From contig JAEYXQ010000180.1 in NCBI GenBank assembly GCA_023431205.1, positions 1 to 6,329 on the forward strand: a stretch of DNA of 6,329 nucleotides, read 5' to 3'. The first letter of the stretch is position 1. Each line of letters begins with the position of its first letter. Source of the DNA: Pseudomonadota bacterium. Lineage in GTDB: Bacteria > Pseudomonadota > Alphaproteobacteria > Rhizobiales > Devosiaceae. Of this stretch, positions 1-5,779 are shown piece after piece. The notes below the pieces were generated by a model. It was not told the origin of the DNA. It was given only the letters and a program-made list of their open reading frames with translations, and made no database searches. A program made the translations under genes and the position numbers.

Positions 1-685
1 CGCCCAGGGTGCGCGTCACCGTCGGCAGCGCCAGCATGCGTAGCATCTCGCTGCCAACCCGCTCCGCCGACAGGTGGTCGAGCCGCCCCGCCGCATCGGC
101 GCAGGCCCGCCAGCCCTCCGGATCGAGCGCTTCGCCGCCGTGGCTCGCCGAGAAGCGGAAGAACCGGTACACTCTCAGCCCGTCCTCGGCGATCCGCTCC
201 GCCGGACTGCCGATGAACCGCACCCGCCCCGCCAGCGCATCCGGCAATCCGCCGAGCGGGTCGAAGATCGTGCCATCCGCAGCGCAGTAGATTGCATTGA
301 GGGTGAAATCCCGCCGCGCCGCATCGGCCGACCAGTCGGTCCCGAACTGCACCACCGCATGCCGGCCGTCGGTCTCGACGTCCTGCCGCAGCGTCGTCAC
401 CTCGGCCAGCGTCTCCCCCAGCCGCAGCGTCACCGTGCCGTGCGCCAATCCGGTGGGGTAATGCGCAATTCCCCTCGCCTCGGCCCGCCGGATCACTTCC
501 TCCGGCGTCAGTTCCGTCGCCAGGTCGATATCGGGATTGTCTCGCCCCTCGTGCCCCATCACCGTATCGCGTACCACGCCGCCCACCGCCCGCGTACGCC
601 GCAGATGCCCGTCGAGGGCGGCAAAGATCGCCTGCGTTTCAGCCCGTTGCAGCCAGGACGCCCCGGACAGGTCCGTGGCGCTCAT
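1..685 (-). CDS. cca: CCA tRNA nucleotidyltransferase (3' part cut by window edge)
   Basis: The enzyme adds or repairs the 3' CCA end of tRNAs in the cytoplasm, using CTP and ATP without a nucleic acid template. The visible 228 codons are the N-terminal catalytic half of a class II nucleotidyltransferase. In order they show the GGVVRD nucleotide-binding motif (residues 35-40), the metal-binding DID pair (D52, D54), RRDFTLNA (124-131), and RIAEDGLRVYRFFRF (164-178). By family analogy D168 and R171 in EDGLR form the protein template that selects C and A. An LSAERVGSEML segment (206-216) follows. The C-terminal tRNA-binding part lies outside the window, so CCA-adding activity cannot be separated from poly(A) polymerase by domain content, although one CCA enzyme per alphaproteobacterium is usual. 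The ATG start overlaps the stop of the upstream CoA pyrophosphatase gene as ATGA, which fixes the start and suggests translational coupling. Confidence 0.95.
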   Translation of the reverse strand, partial: MSATDLSGASWLQRAETQAIFAALDGHLRRTRAVGGVVRDTVMGHEGRDNPDIDLATELTPEEVIRRAEARGIAHYPTGLAHGTVTLRLGETLAEVTTLRQDVETDGRHAVVQFGTDWSADAARRDFTLNAIYCAADGTIFDPLGGLPDALAGRVRFIGSPAERIAEDGLRVYRFFRFSASHGGEALDPEGWRACADAAGRLDHLSAERVGSEMLRMLALPTVTRTLG

Positions 686-1308
686 TCCGCCACCTCGCCG
701 GCCCCGAGCAACCGCAACTGCCAGGTCAGGTTGGCCGTGATCCCCCAGATCCGGTGGCCGTCATGGTCGAGTTGCCAGGTCCGGTGCACGGCATCACCAC
801 GCTTCACCGTGAACTGGCCGTAGCTTTCGCGCGTCAGGATCCGCTCCAGCGGCACCTCGAACAACGAATGCACCTCGCCCGGATTGGGCACGAAGGGCCT
901 GCCCGGGATCACCCGCGCCACCACCGGCGTGATCAGGTAGTTGGTGCCGGTATAATAGGGCGGCATGTAGCCCAGCACTTCGGCATCCTCTGCCGCCATG
1001 CCGACTTCCTCATTGGCCTCGCGCAACGCCGCCGCCGCGGCATCGGAATCGGCCGCATCGACCTTGCCGCCCGGAAACGCCACCTGCCCCGAATGCGCCC
1101 GCAAGTCCGGCGACCGCTCGGTATAGAGCACGGTATAGCCCTCGGGCCGCTGCACCAGCCCGATCAGCACCGCCGCCGGCACCGGCGGCCGCTCGAACGG
1201 CCGCTCCGGCAGCCAGTCCGGCACCAGCGTATCGGCCGGCGGCAAAGCCGGTGCCTCCGGCAGCAGCCGCTCGGCAATGCGTTCGATCAGGCTGTCGTCA
1301 GGCGGCAC
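682..1308 (-). CDS. Nudix CoA pyrophosphatase (NudL/YeaB-type)
   Basis: Members of this Nudix subfamily hydrolyse coenzyme A and its oxidised or acylated forms to phosphopantetheine and 3',5'-ADP in the cytosol. The 208-residue product carries the CoA-specific signature ahead of the Nudix box: LYTERS, then R, G and AFPGG at the expected spacing (residues about 61-81). The extended Nudix box follows, GGKVDAADS...ALREANEEVGM (80-104), with the metal-binding REANEE core intact. The acidic insertion between GG and the REXXEE core is typical of this subfamily. I chose a GTG start (VPPDDSLIERIAERL) because GGAGG lies 4 bases upstream. In-frame GTG at 1326 or TTG at 1335 would add 6 or 9 residues. 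The frame stays open further upstream to 1482, but that part runs into the repeat and the GNAT coding region and looks like shadow. The gene is coupled to cca by ATGA. A Nudix gene next to cca is a recurrent arrangement in related bacteria as I recall it, though no shared function is proven. Confidence 0.9.
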   Translation of the reverse strand: MPPDDSLIERIAERLLPEAPALPPADTLVPDWLPERPFERPPVPAAVLIGLVQRPEGYTVLYTERSPDLRAHSGQVAFPGGKVDAADSDAAAAALREANEEVGMAAEDAEVLGYMPPYYTGTNYLITPVVARVIPGRPFVPNPGEVHSLFEVPLERILTRESYGQFTVKRGDAVHRTWQLDHDGHRIWGITANLTWQLRLLGAGEVAE

Positions 1309-1379
1309 ACCGCCTCCACATCTCACGGGCCTCAATGATGAGACGATAACCACTTGGACGGTTGCACGAAACCACGCAT

Positions 1380-1407
1380 CCGCACGGTGCCCCTTCTCCC
1401 CGTGCGG
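1380..1407. repeat. Palindromic repeat between GNAT and Nudix genes
   Basis: A perfect 8-base inverted repeat (CCGCACGG at 1380-1387, CCGTGCGG at 1400-1407) has a 12-base loop containing CCCCTTCTCC. The flanking AAGGTGCC on the right resembles the CCTTCTCCCC/AAGGTG palindromes common in Hyphomicrobiales genomes. It sits in the 109-base gap just downstream of the GNAT stop and upstream of the CoA pyrophosphatase start. It could attenuate read-through or stabilise RNA ends. There is no U-tract, so it is not a standard intrinsic terminator. Confidence 0.55.
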
Positions 1408-1417
1408 GGCAAGGTGC

Positions 1418-1978
1418 CTACCCCGCCTGCCAAGCCTCGATCGGCCCCTGCAATGCCGCCGCCAGGGACTTGTCCTCGGCAAACAGCAGCACCCGGCTCG
1501 GATCGACCGGCCCGGGGAACTCGATATTGCCCAGGGTCGTGGGCTCCCAGCCGAGCGGGCAGTAATAGTCCCGATCGCCCACCAGCATCACGAACTTGCC
1601 GTCCCCGCGCGCCAGCGCCCGCTTGGTCACTTCGCGCGCCAGGAGCTTGCCGGCACCGAGCTTGCGGAAATTCGGGTGCGTCGCCAGCGGCCCCAGCATC
1701 CAGCCATTCACCCCGCCAATGCTGATCGGGGTCATCCACACCGATCCGCACGGCACGCCCTCGACCTCGGCGAGCAGCGTCAGCGCCGGATCGATGGGGA
1801 AGCGCTCGCGCACCCGGAACGCCGTCCGCGCGAAGCGGCCGGGGCCGAAGGCGATCGCCTGCAGTCCCTCGACGAAGGCCTCATCCTCGGGCGTACCGGG
1901 ACGAACGGTCGGAGCCCGCAGCGGCGGGACGACAGCAGAAGGCTCGGCCGCGGCCGGCGGCTGGGTGTGAAGGCTCAT
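1418..1978 (-). CDS. GNAT family N-acetyltransferase (YhbS-like)
   Basis: This is a predicted cytosolic acetyl-CoA-dependent N-acetyltransferase; the substrate cannot be read from the sequence. The 186-residue product starts with an Ala/Pro-rich stretch of about 20 residues of low complexity. A GNAT fold follows: VRPGTPEDEAFV (residues 25-36, strand 1 and helix 1), CGSVWMTPISIGG (77-89), then GPLATHPNFRKLGAGKLL (96-113) with the acetyl-CoA pyrophosphate loop R105-K-L-G108-A-G110. The MLVGDRDYYCPLGW stretch (131-144) matches the GD-x-x-YY-x-x-x-G(W/F) motif of the YhbS group (COG3153). The ATG at 1978 is preferred although it has no clear Shine-Dalgarno sequence. An in-frame GTG at 2017 would add 13 residues with no better site. 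The gene may be the first of a three-gene unit with the CoA pyrophosphatase and cca, but the 109-base gap with its palindrome leaves that uncertain. Confidence 0.85.
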   Translation of the reverse strand: MSLHTQPPAAAEPSAVVPPLRAPTVRPGTPEDEAFVEGLQAIAFGPGRFARTAFRVRERFPIDPALTLLAEVEGVPCGSVWMTPISIGGVNGWMLGPLATHPNFRKLGAGKLLAREVTKRALARGDGKFVMLVGDRDYYCPLGWEPTTLGNIEFPGPVDPSRVLLFAEDKSLAAALQGPIEAWQAG

Positions 1979-2040
1979 GGCAGGGGTCCAGGGACATGTA
2001 GGTGAGGGCAGCGGCACTCCACGAGCACCGCACGGGGGAT

Positions 2041-2056
2041 CGACCGCTTACGGTCG
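2041..2056. promoter_or_regulatory. Short perfect hairpin upstream of GNAT gene
   Basis: CGACCG and CGGTCG form a perfect 6-base inverted repeat around the loop CTTA. It lies about 63 bases before the GNAT ATG. On the minus strand it overlaps the TAA stop of a 10-codon frame. It could be an operator half-site pair or an RNA hairpin in the leader. A stem this short can also occur by chance. Confidence 0.3.
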
Positions 2057-2080
2057 TCGCATCACCAACACCTTCACCAT
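2048..2080 (-). other. Candidate leader peptide ORF (MVKVLVMRRP)
   Basis: A 10-codon frame, ATG to TAA, is preceded by GGAGG with an 8-base spacer, a better ribosome binding site than that of the GNAT gene downstream. It is in frame with the GNAT gene, and the hairpin CGACCGTAAGCGGTCG covers its stop codon. It could be a regulatory leader peptide, the decayed N-terminus of an older start, or chance. Nothing in the peptide suggests amino-acid attenuation such as a codon run, apart from valines and two adjacent arginines. Confidence 0.25.
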
Positions 2081-2304
2081 CCTGGACGCCTCCACGTCTG
2101 AATCCGAATTAGCACCACGGATGCGTCCCGTAAATTGAAATGTCATGGCCGATCCTCCAGCGCGTCCACCAATAGGTAACGCAGTGTCGCGTCGATGGTG
2201 CCTTATTGCGCCACGCCACAATGCCTAGTTCACTCGCAACGCAACCGGCATGCGGCGACTTGAGCCGGAAAACATGTCCGCAACACGACCGAAAGGGTAC
2301 GATC

Positions 2305-3264
2305 ATGGGCCAGCTCGTCGACGGAAAGTGGTCAACCGAGTGGTATGACACCAAGAAGACCGGCGGAAAATTCGAGCGGTCCCAGGCCGGCTTCCGCAGC
2401 TGGGTCACGGCCGACGGCAGCCCCGGCCCCTCCGGCGAAGGCGGCTTCAAGGCCGAACCCGGCCGCTACCACCTCTATGTCTCGCTGGCCTGTCCCTGGG
2501 CCCACCGCACCCTGATCTTCCGCAAGCTCAAGGAGCTCGAGAACCTGATCTCGGTCTCCGTCGTCTCCCCCAAAATGCCCGACGAAACCGGCTGGAGCTT
2601 CAGGGAGGACGAAGGCTCGACCGGCGATGCGCTGTTCGGCGAGGACACGCTCTGGCAGGTCTACGCCGAGGCCGACCCGCACTACACCGGCCGTGTCACC
2701 GTCCCCGTCCTGTGGGACAAGCAGACCGGCACGATCGTCTCCAACGAGAGCGCCGAGATCATCCGCATGTTCAACTCGGCCTTCGACGAGCTGACCGGCA
2801 ACACCGATGACTATTACCCGGAGGCCTCACGCCCCCGGATCGACGAGATCAATGCCCGCGTCTATGACGACATCAACAACGGCGTCTACAAGGCCGGCTT
2901 CGCCACCACCCAGGAGGCCTACACCGAGGCGGTGACCAGGCTCTTCGACGCGCTCGACTGGGTCGAGGGCCTGCTTGGCGAAACCGCCTATCTCACCGGC
3001 GACACCATCACCGAGGCCGACTGGCGCCTGTTCACCACCCTGGTGCGGTTCGATGCCGTCTATGTCGGCCACTTCAAGTGCAACATCCGCCGCATCGCCG
3101 ACTACCCCAACCTGTCGCACTACCTCAAGGCGCTCTACGAGGTGCCCGGCGTCAAGGCCACGGTCGATCTCGACCACATCAAGACCCACTACTACTGGAG
3201 CCACAAGACCATCAACCCGACCCGCATCATCCCCGTCGGCCCGGTGCTCGAGTTTGTGGACTGA
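2305..3264 (+). CDS. yqjG: Glutathionyl-hydroquinone reductase (Xi-class glutathione transferase)
   Basis: These cytosolic enzymes use glutathione to remove a glutathionyl group from glutathionyl-hydroquinones, giving the free hydroquinone and GSSG. They help recycle quinones and detoxify aromatic compounds. The 319-residue product has the family length and layout: an N-terminal extension (ending near residue 55), a thioredoxin-like domain with the catalytic SLACPWAHR motif (C63), the GSH-binding VPVL with cis-proline (133-136) and NESAEI (147-152), then an all-helical domain with LTGDTITEADWRLFTTLVRFD (230-250). The C-terminal HYYWSHKTINPTRIIPVGP (295-313) is diagnostic of this class rather than of ordinary GSTs. 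The ATG at 2305 has AAAGGG about 8 bases upstream and gives the expected start MGQLVDGKW; the frame is open further upstream but that part is not family-like. The symbol is the E. coli orthologue name. It is transcribed alone and ends at a hairpin-rich convergent gap. Confidence 0.95.
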   Translation: MGQLVDGKWSTEWYDTKKTGGKFERSQAGFRSWVTADGSPGPSGEGGFKAEPGRYHLYVSLACPWAHRTLIFRKLKELENLISVSVVSPKMPDETGWSFREDEGSTGDALFGEDTLWQVYAEADPHYTGRVTVPVLWDKQTGTIVSNESAEIIRMFNSAFDELTGNTDDYYPEASRPRIDEINARVYDDINNGVYKAGFATTQEAYTEAVTRLFDALDWVEGLLGETAYLTGDTITEADWRLFTTLVRFDAVYVGHFKCNIRRIADYPNLSHYLKALYEVPGVKATVDLDHIKTHYYWSHKTINPTRIIPVGPVLEFVD

Positions 3265-3285
3265 CGCCACATAGACCTGCCCCCG

Positions 3286-3318
3286 TCGTCCCCTCTCCCC
3301 GGAGGGGAGAGGTGACGA
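3286..3318. terminator. Strong hairpin after the GHR gene, probable bidirectional terminator or REP-like unit
   Basis: A 9-base perfect stem (CCTCTCCCC at 3292-3300, GGGGAGAGG at 3304-3312) around loop GGA extends past one mismatch into a further 5 pairs (TCGTC with GACGA). It begins 21 bases after the GHR stop and lies between convergent genes. There is no T-run on either side, so it may be a repetitive palindromic unit serving as 3' end protection rather than a classic intrinsic terminator. Confidence 0.55.
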
Positions 3319-3385
3319 GCCCCCCACCAGCCACGATCTCTCCTCCACCATCCCCCTTGCGGGGCTTCGCGCCGGCCGAAGGCGA

Positions 3386-3406
3386 AATCGCTCCAGTGGA
3401 GCGATT
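3386..3406. repeat. Perfect 21-base palindrome in convergent gap
   Basis: AATCGCTCCA and TGGAGCGATT form 10 perfect pairs around a single central G. It sits in the 217-base gap (3265-3481) between the convergent GHR and Nudix genes. Smaller palindromes lie nearby: CCCC TTG CGGGG at about 3354-3364, and TTCGC paired with GCGAA flanking GCCGGCCGAAG. This looks like one module of a composite intergenic repeat. No gene is seen in the gap. A protein-binding site is possible given the near-zero spacing. Confidence 0.6.
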
Positions 3407-3481
3407 CAGGCAAGAAGGCCATGACGGCTCCGCCCGAATGGCTGGTAAGGGAGGGGGTCGGCAAGAGTCGCGCCCTGCCCC

Positions 3482-3955
3482 TCAATACCCCCATTCCGTG
3501 CGCCGGGTCGTCCCGTCGAACACCTCGTCCACCCGCTGCGACGTCGCCGGCGTTACCGTGTCCGGCAGCCGCGTCCGCTCGAACCAGCCGATCTCGGCGA
3601 TCTCGCGGTTCGGCTTGTGCTCGCGCACCTTCTCGAACTGCCGCGCCAGGTAGAACACGACATGGTCGCGGTTGGTCACGGCGCTGTTCTGGTGGTAAAT
3701 GCCGTGCAGTTCCATCGGCCCGGTGATGCGATAGCCGGTTTCCTCCATCACCTCGCGCGCCGCCGCCGCTTCGATCGTCTCCCCCGGCGCCACGCCACCG
3801 CCGGGAAACTGCCAGCCGGGCACATAGCCGTGCCGGATCAGCAGCACCTTGTCGCCATCGATCAGCATCACTCGCGTACCGATGGTCATGCGCTGCCACC
3901 AGCCCTTGAGCGCAAGAAAGCCCCAGGCGCGCACCTTCTGAAAACGGTTCATCAT
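3482..3955 (-). CDS. Nudix hydrolase (MutT-like, substrate unknown)
   Basis: A 157-residue single-domain Nudix protein. These cytosolic Mg2+-dependent enzymes cleave nucleoside diphosphates linked to another group, often to clear damaged or signalling nucleotides. The Nudix box matches GX5EX7REUXEEXGU exactly at residues 53-75 (G53, E59, R67, E68, E71, E72, G74), preceded by PGWQFPGG, so it should be active. An N-terminal helix (RFQKVRAWGFLALKGWWQR) precedes the domain; it is mildly hydrophobic but too broken for a clear membrane span. The ATG at 3955 is chosen because AAGGAG lies 9 bases upstream; an in-frame GTG at 3979 would overlap that site, and a second ATG follows immediately. It lacks the CoA signature of the other Nudix gene here, so it is not a recent duplicate. 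The gene diverges from the metallophosphoesterase gene and converges on the GHR gene. Confidence 0.9.
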   Translation of the reverse strand: MMNRFQKVRAWGFLALKGWWQRMTIGTRVMLIDGDKVLLIRHGYVPGWQFPGGGVAPGETIEAAAAREVMEETGYRITGPMELHGIYHQNSAVTNRDHVVFYLARQFEKVREHKPNREIAEIGWFERTRLPDTVTPATSQRVDEVFDGTTRRTEWGY

Positions 3956-3964
3956 CGCATCGGA

Positions 3965-3970
3965 CTCCTT
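3965..3970 (-). promoter_or_regulatory. Ribosome binding site of second Nudix gene
   Basis: On the minus strand this reads AAGGAG, 9 bases before ATG at 3955. It decides the start against the upstream in-frame GTG at 3979. Confidence 0.7.
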
Positions 3971-3999
3971 CTTCCCCACCGGTAGCAGAGCTTTGATGG

Positions 4000-4029
4000 C
4001 GACAAAATCGACCCCTGCGGCGTTTGTCG
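4000..4029. promoter_or_regulatory. Candidate operator in divergent promoter region
   Basis: CGACAAA (4000-4006) and TTTGTCG (4023-4029) are perfect 7-base inverted arms, with centres 23 bases apart, roughly two helical turns. They lie in the 112-base gap between the Nudix start (3955) and the preferred metallophosphoesterase start (4068). That spacing suits a dimeric or tetrameric regulator shared by both genes. No regulator is encoded nearby and the match could be chance. Confidence 0.3.
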
Positions 4030-4067
4030 GTTTTCTTGCACCTGCCGTTCTGGCACAAACCCGCCCG

Positions 4068-4961
4068 ATGACAACCCTGGCTCATATCTCCGACATCCAC
4101 CTGTCGCCCATGCCCGAGATTTCGTGGCGCGACATGGTCGGCAACAAGCGCATCACCGGTTGGCTCAACTGGAAGATGCGCCGCAACGAAGAGCTGAACA
4201 GCGAAACGCTGAGCAGCCTTGTCGATCATCTCAAGGCACAGAACCCCGATTGCACCGCGGTGACCGGCGATCTTGTCAACCTCGCCCTCGGCTACGAGAT
4301 GGACCGCGCCGGCCGCTGGCTCCAGGCCCTCGGCGAACCCGATCGCATCGCCGTCTGCCCCGGCAATCACGACGCCTACGTACCGGGCGCCCTCGACATG
4401 GCCTGCACTGCCTGGGGCGACTACATGCGCGGGGAAACCCTCGACGAGGCCAGCTTCCCCTTCGTGCGCCGCATCGGCGACGTTGCCGTCATCTCCTGCT
4501 CCAGCGCCGTCCCCACCCGCCCCTTCCTCGCCGTCGGCCGCTTCGACGAGCAACAGGCCGGGCGCCTCTCGCGCATCCTCACCAGCATGGGTGAAGCCGG
4601 CTTCTTCCGCTGCGTGCTGATCCACCACCCGCCCAATGCCGAGCTGCAGCACCCCTCCTTCGGCCTCAAGGGACATCGCCTGTTCCGCCAGGTGATCGCC
4701 GAGCACGGAGCCGAGTTGGTCCTCCACGGCCACACCCACCGCTCCTCGATCCACTCCATTCCCGGCAAGAACCACGACGTGCCGGTGATCGGCGTCGCCG
4801 CCGCCAGCGCCGCCCAGGGCGGCCGCCTCGACGATCCAGCCCGCTACAACCTGTTCCGCATCGAGCGCCAGGCCGGCAGCTGGTCCTGCGTCATGCGCGA
4901 ATTCGGCTACCAGCGCCTCGGCAACGACATCGTCATGCGCATGCAGATGCGGATCTACTAG
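4068..4961 (+). CDS. Calcineurin-like metallophosphoesterase (class III cyclic nucleotide phosphodiesterase-like)
   Basis: A dinuclear-metal phosphoesterase of 297 residues, related to the CpdA/Rv0805/GpdQ group that cleaves cyclic nucleotides or other phosphodiesters; the true substrate is not readable. All metal-ligand motifs are present in order: SDIHLS (D9, H11), TGDLVN (D68), PGNHD (N100, H101), LIHHPP (H186/H187) and HGHTH (H222, H224). The region between the first two motifs (about 15-45, with WLNWKMRRNEELN) is a family-specific insertion. The ATG at 4068 puts the first beta strand and DxH at the usual distance from the N-terminus, but it lacks a clear Shine-Dalgarno sequence. An in-frame ATG at 3996 (or TTG at 3993) would add about 24 residues resembling a short signal peptide (AAFVGFLAPAVLAQ). 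I prefer 4068 because the longer form would leave only 40 bases for two divergent promoters. Cytosolic location is assumed on that basis. Confidence 0.9.
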   Translation: MTTLAHISDIHLSPMPEISWRDMVGNKRITGWLNWKMRRNEELNSETLSSLVDHLKAQNPDCTAVTGDLVNLALGYEMDRAGRWLQALGEPDRIAVCPGNHDAYVPGALDMACTAWGDYMRGETLDEASFPFVRRIGDVAVISCSSAVPTRPFLAVGRFDEQQAGRLSRILTSMGEAGFFRCVLIHHPPNAELQHPSFGLKGHRLFRQVIAEHGAELVLHGHTHRSSIHSIPGKNHDVPVIGVAAASAAQGGRLDDPARYNLFRIERQAGSWSCVMREFGYQRLGNDIVMRMQMRIY

Positions 4962-4992
4962 GACGACGCCAGGCCCACCGACCACTCCTCCC

Positions 4993-5014
4993 CCTCCCCC
5001 GCCTGCGGGTGAGG
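4993..5014. terminator. Hairpin between convergent metallophosphoesterase and YciI genes
   Basis: CCTCCCCCGC and GCGGGTGAGG pair at 9 of 10 positions around loop CT. It is followed by GCCGGGTGGGGG and, at 5029-5038, the perfect palindrome CCTGGCCAGG. The 81-base gap has no room for other signals, so this repeat-like hairpin probably ends transcripts from both sides. It has no T-run. Its CCTCCCCC core is shared with the repeats at the right end of the window. Confidence 0.5.
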
Positions 5015-5042
5015 CCGGGTGGGGGTTGCCTGGCCAGGGGTT

Positions 5043-5468
5043 CTACACGCCCGCCATCCGCTCGGTATTGCGCGCATGGATCGCCGCGCCCTCGGCTGTC
5101 ACTGCCTCGCCGAAATCCTCCATGCTGATCACCGGGCGGATCTCGATCTCGCTCTCTTCGGTCATCATCGGGTTGGGGCAGCGCTTCACCCACTCCACCG
5201 CTTCGTCCATGTCGCGGACTTCCCAGATCCAGTAGCCGGCGACCAGTTCCTTGGTCTCGGTGAACGGCCCGTCATAGACGCTGCGATTCTGCCCCGAGAA
5301 CACCACCCGCTTGGCATGGGAGGACGCCTTCAGCCCGTCGCCACCGAGCATGATCCCGGCATTGATCAGGTCCTCGTTGTACCGCCCCATGGCCTCCACC
5401 AGCTCCGGCGTCGGCATCTCGCCCGCTTCGCTGCCCTTGGTGGCCTTCACGAACACGACTACGCGCAT
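5043..5468 (-). CDS. YciI family protein (YCII/DGPF domain)
   Basis: A 141-residue protein of the YCII-related family, a small ferredoxin-like alpha-beta fold whose biochemical role is mostly unknown. It shows the typical start MRVVVFVKATKGSEAG, a central helix (PELVEAMGRYNEDLINAG, residues 21-38), the LGGDGL turn (41-46), and the signature YDGPFTETKELVAGYWIWEV (65-84), followed by MDEAVEWVKRCP (87-98). The C-terminal tail of about 30 residues past EIRPV is longer than the minimal domain but common in DGPF proteins. The start is firm: AGGAG lies 7 bases before ATG at 5468, although the frame stays open to 5564. Such genes often neighbour ECF sigma factors; none is visible here. The gene is divergent from the small membrane protein frame at 5591, with 122 bases between the starts. 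Confidence 0.92.
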   Translation of the reverse strand: MRVVVFVKATKGSEAGEMPTPELVEAMGRYNEDLINAGIMLGGDGLKASSHAKRVVFSGQNRSVYDGPFTETKELVAGYWIWEVRDMDEAVEWVKRCPNPMMTEESEIEIRPVISMEDFGEAVTAEGAAIHARNTERMAGV

Positions 5469-5475
5469 TTCCCGT

Positions 5476-5480
5476 CTCCT
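5476..5480 (-). promoter_or_regulatory. Ribosome binding site of YciI-family gene
   Basis: AGGAG on the minus strand, 7 bases before ATG at 5468. It fixes the start against the longer open frame reaching to 5564. Confidence 0.75.
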
Positions 5481-5576
5481 CACATTGGCACCAGTGCCGT
5501 CACCTCCGCGACGACCCACCCAGCCCAGCTTCGACATGCTGGCGTCGCATTTGCGCTCCAACACGCAACCGCCAGC

Positions 5577-5582
5577 GAGGAG
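5577..5582 (+). promoter_or_regulatory. Ribosome binding site before ATC codon of small membrane protein
   Basis: GAGGAG followed by an 8-base spacer (AACAGCAA) and then ATC. Its position singles out codon 5591-5593 as the initiation site despite the non-standard triplet. Confidence 0.55.
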
Positions 5583-5590
5583 AACAGCAA

Positions 5591-5779
5591 ATCCCCACCG
5601 ACACCACCACCCTGATCGCCCTCGGCATCGGCGCCGCCATCGTCCTGTGGCTGGTCTTCTCGGTCCTCAGGAAGCTCTTCGGCCTCATCCTCCTCGCCGC
5701 CATCGCCGCCGCGGCCTGGCTCATATGGCAAAACCCCGAATGGCTCCCCCTGCTACAGGGCTTCATCGCCACGCGGTGA
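5591..5779 (+). CDS. Small two-helix membrane protein with apparent ATC start
   Basis: A 62-codon frame reads (I/M)PTDTTTLIALGIG, a first membrane helix (residues about 8-26, rich in I, L, V, A and W), a short RKLFG loop (27-31), a second helix (about 32-46, LILLAAIAAAAWLIW), and a polar tail QNPEWLPLLQGFIATR, then TGA. The RK loop predicts both termini outside by the positive-inside rule. Coding support is strong: about 58 of 62 codons end in C or G, mostly C, as in neighbouring plus-strand genes. GAGGAG (5577-5582) lies 8 bases before ATC, exactly where a start is expected, yet the frame has no ATG, GTG or TTG at all, and none nearby upstream. Either ATC is used as a rare start, or an ATG was lost by mutation or sequencing error. 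A CTG at 5612 has no binding site. Function is unknown; no family is recognised. It diverges from the YciI gene. Confidence 0.65.
   Translation: MPTDTTTLIALGIGAAIVLWLVFSVLRKLFGLILLAAIAAAAWLIWQNPEWLPLLQGFIATR

Larger units (their letters stand above)
1979..2304. other. Divergent intergenic region upstream of GNAT and GHR genes
   Basis: About 326 bases separate the two divergent starts, so both promoters should lie here. An AT-richer island (about 2128-2150, containing GTAAATTGAAATGTCAT) is the most likely place for promoter melting, but I cannot place convincing -35/-10 boxes on either strand. The only other structures seen are the hairpin at 2041-2056 and the short frame at 2048-2080. No RNA gene is recognised. 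Confidence 0.4.

Noticed and set aside
9..823. Plus-strand open frames over the cca and Nudix region.
   Set aside because: Arg/Pro/His-rich translations with no recognisable motif, antisense to well-supported genes.
2206..2304. N-terminal extension of the GHR gene by 33 codons.
   Set aside because: The extension has no family similarity; ATG at 2305 with a purine-rich site and the expected MGQLVDGKW start fits better.
3192..4985. Very long minus-strand open frame (about 597 codons) opposite the metallophosphoesterase and through the second Nudix gene.
   Set aside because: It lies antisense to one firmly identified gene and out of frame with another, runs through palindromic repeats, and shows no domain. 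High-GC DNA commonly leaves such antisense frames open.
5487..5498. GGCAC-CA-GTGCC inverted repeat between the YciI gene and the small membrane frame.
   Set aside because: Only 5-base arms with a 2-base gap; in GC-rich DNA this is easily chance, and no promoter can be aligned with it.
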